This document shows, in pieces, positions 15,528 to 16,251 of a stretch of DNA of 16,251 nt; position 1 is the stretch's first letter; the number at the start of each line of letters is the position of its first letter. The DNA lies in assembly GCA_964456445.1 (NCBI GenBank), contig CAYWBI010000083.1:1-16251 (forward strand). The letters run 5' to 3'. Made by a program: the position numbers and the translations under genes. Under the pieces are notes generated by a model that saw only the letters and a program-made list of their open reading frames with translations, did not search any database and was not told where the DNA came from. This DNA is from CAYWBI01 sp964456445 (GTDB lineage: Bacteria > Calditrichota > Calditrichia > Calditrichales > J004).

Positions 15528-15635
15528 ATGGAAAAATCAAAGCGATGCAATTGGAAAACTGAAAAAAGTTATGTACATTCGCGAAACTGCCTGTATAAAA
15601 CCAGTGATAACATGGCCCCGCATAGGGGGCTGTAG
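15528..15635 (+). CDS. Possible 35-residue small protein, unknown
   Basis: A 35-codon ORF starts at ATG 15528 with GGAG eight bases upstream (TTGGAGAAGAGAGA) and ends at TAG 15633-15635. The predicted peptide is basic, beginning MEKSKRCNWKTEK. Its end reaches into the hairpin region at 15626-15644. It has no family likeness that I recognise. The good ribosome site is its only support, so this could equally be non-coding leader or spacer DNA downstream of the cas operon. Confidence 0.2.
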   Translation: MEKSKRCNWKTEKSYVHSRNCLYKTSDNMAPHRGL

Positions 15636-15644
15636 GAAAGCCCC
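15626..15644. terminator. Possible bidirectional hairpin terminator between convergent operons
   Basis: GGGGCT (15626-15631) pairs with AGCCCC (15639-15644) over a 7-nt loop, and an alternative CCCC/GGGG pairing with 15655-15658 overlaps it. It lies between the + strand cas operon and the minus-strand small-gene operon, where a shared terminator would be expected. No long T-run follows on either strand, so termination efficiency is unclear. Confidence 0.35.
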
Positions 15645-15659
15645 GTTATTCAGAGGGGA

Positions 15660-15824
15660 TTAAGACCTCGCGCGTTCTTGCGCGAGGTCGAAACACGCCA
15701 GACTACGTTCAGCATATAGCAAATGCCGCTTGGCATCTGCTACATTTTTTGCCAGCTCGTCACGTCTTTTTTGATCGGATGAACGGAAATCTTTTCCGTT
15801 CGTACCAGCATGAATCCAACCCAT
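15660..15824 (-). CDS. Small hypothetical protein (54 residues), second gene of minus-strand operon
   Basis: A 54-codon ORF begins at the ATG at 15822-15824 with AAAGGAG about ten bases upstream, and ends in TAA at 15660-15662. The product (MGWIHAGTNGKDFRSSDQKR, then a helical segment DELAKNVADAKRHLLYAERS) is mostly alpha-helical and charged, with one Cys44. I do not recognise a family. It starts 17 bases after the stop of the 109-residue gene, so the two are likely co-transcribed. The last codons include a 10-bp palindrome, GACCTCGCGC/GCGCGAGGTC, that superficially looks like a CRISPR repeat stem. Confidence 0.6.
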   Translation of the reverse strand: MGWIHAGTNGKDFRSSDQKRRDELAKNVADAKRHLLYAERSLACFDLAQERARS

Positions 15825-15841
15825 ATTATTTTCTCCTTTGG

Positions 15842-16171
15842 TTATTTGTTGTAATTTTCAATGGCTACTTTTTCAACTATTTTAGATACGCTGATTGTCC
15901 CGGTTTGTGTTTTTAATCCTTTATAGTTAATTGTAATGTCTGCATTTTGGCTTGCAAACATTTTTATCATTTTTATTACTCTATCGTCCTTCACTGCGGC
16001 TTTCCATGCTTCAGCCCATTTTATAGGCATTGTTTTATTTTTAACACGTAATAAAGCATTTTTATACCGCTTTTCAATTTCATCTATTTCACTGTTAAAT
16101 AAATCAGTTGCCCAACTGATTTGTTTAACTGACCCTTTTCCAGTGTATTTTAATCCTTTTAAATTTTCCAT
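15842..16171 (-). CDS. Hypothetical protein (109 residues), first gene of minus-strand operon
   Basis: The 109-residue basic protein begins MENLKGLKYTGKGSVKQISW and continues ATDLFNSEIDEIEKRY. The GSxKQIxWA pattern near the start resembles a short motif seen at the N-terminus of small uncharacterised proteins in phages and mobile elements; this is from memory and not a firm family assignment. The middle is helical (IKWAEAWKAAVKDDRVIKMI) and the end is beta-like (ADITINYKG). There is no signal peptide or membrane segment. The start has a strong AAAGGAG about eight bases upstream, and a clear promoter lies just ahead. It reads towards the cas operon and shares no evident function with it; an accessory or antitoxin-like role is only a guess. 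Confidence 0.7.
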   Translation of the reverse strand: MENLKGLKYTGKGSVKQISWATDLFNSEIDEIEKRYKNALLRVKNKTMPIKWAEAWKAAVKDDRVIKMIKMFASQNADITINYKGLKTQTGTISVSKIVEKVAIENYNK

Positions 16172-16206
16172 CTTGTCTCCTTTTGGTTTGTTTCAATTAC
16201 TGTGGT

Positions 16207-16236
16207 AATATACGTCATTTGCCGTATATATGTCAA
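16207..16236 (-). promoter_or_regulatory. Promoter of the minus-strand operon with internal palindrome
   Basis: On the minus strand TTGACA (16231-16236) and TATATT (16207-16212) are separated by 18 bases, a good sigma-70-type match. Between them the inverted repeat ATATACG/CGTATAT (16208-16214 and 16223-16229, 8 bases apart) covers the spacer and the -10 box. This is the usual place for a repressor operator, so the operon may be autoregulated or controlled by a small DNA-binding protein. Confidence 0.6.
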
Positions 16237-16251
16237 ATAAAAATAGGCTTT

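Noticed and set aside
15663..15694. A strong palindrome ending in GAAAC (GACCTCGCGC ... GCGCGAGGTC GAAAC) that looks like a structured CRISPR repeat.
   Set aside because: There is a single copy, no spacing pattern, and it coincides with the end of the minus-strand 54-residue CDS, whose codons explain it.

Overview
The window holds a complete type III-B (Cmr) CRISPR-Cas operon, all on the + strand, from a moderate-GC, probably Gram-negative bacterium. The Gram-negative inference rests on a TonB-dependent outer-membrane receptor with an N-terminal carboxypeptidase-regulatory-like domain, followed directly by a predicted lipoprotein. That pairing is typical of the FCB superphylum (Bacteroidota or Calditrichota-like lineages). 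The lineage is an inference; there is no rRNA or phylogenetic marker here.

Left part (1-5383). A gene-free stretch of about 600 bp contains several hairpins, a 125-bp element bounded by 13-bp inverted repeats, and, at the very edge, one sequence resembling a CRISPR repeat. A tandem UspA stress protein follows and ends in a good intrinsic terminator. Next comes a two-gene operon, the TonB-dependent receptor and a lipoprotein. A second gene-free stretch (4765-5383) precedes the cas operon and carries a plausible promoter and small palindromes.

Middle part (5384-15421). The order is cas6, cmr1, cas10 (cmr2), cmr3, cmr4, cmr5, cmr6, then after a 158-bp interval with a long inverted repeat, cas1, cas2 and a second, divergent cas2. 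From cas6 to cmr6 the genes touch, overlap by 4-11 bases or are separated by at most 14 bases, and most have strong Shine-Dalgarno sequences. Cas6 should cut pre-crRNA. Cmr1 to Cmr6 with Cas10 should form the RNA-guided effector: Cmr4 cuts target RNA, the Cas10 HD domain cuts DNA, and the Cas10 GGDD palm makes cyclic oligoadenylate. Cas1 and Cas2 insert new spacers. No CARF-domain effector and no clear CRISPR array lie inside the window.

A 100-N assembly gap sits at the cmr5/cmr6 junction. Both sides carry the same 55 bp, so it looks like a scaffolding artefact rather than missing sequence.

Right part (15422-16251). After the cas genes come a convergent hairpin region and a minus-strand operon of two small unrecognised genes (109 and 54 codons). 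Its promoter can be read at the window edge and contains a palindrome between the -35 and -10 boxes.
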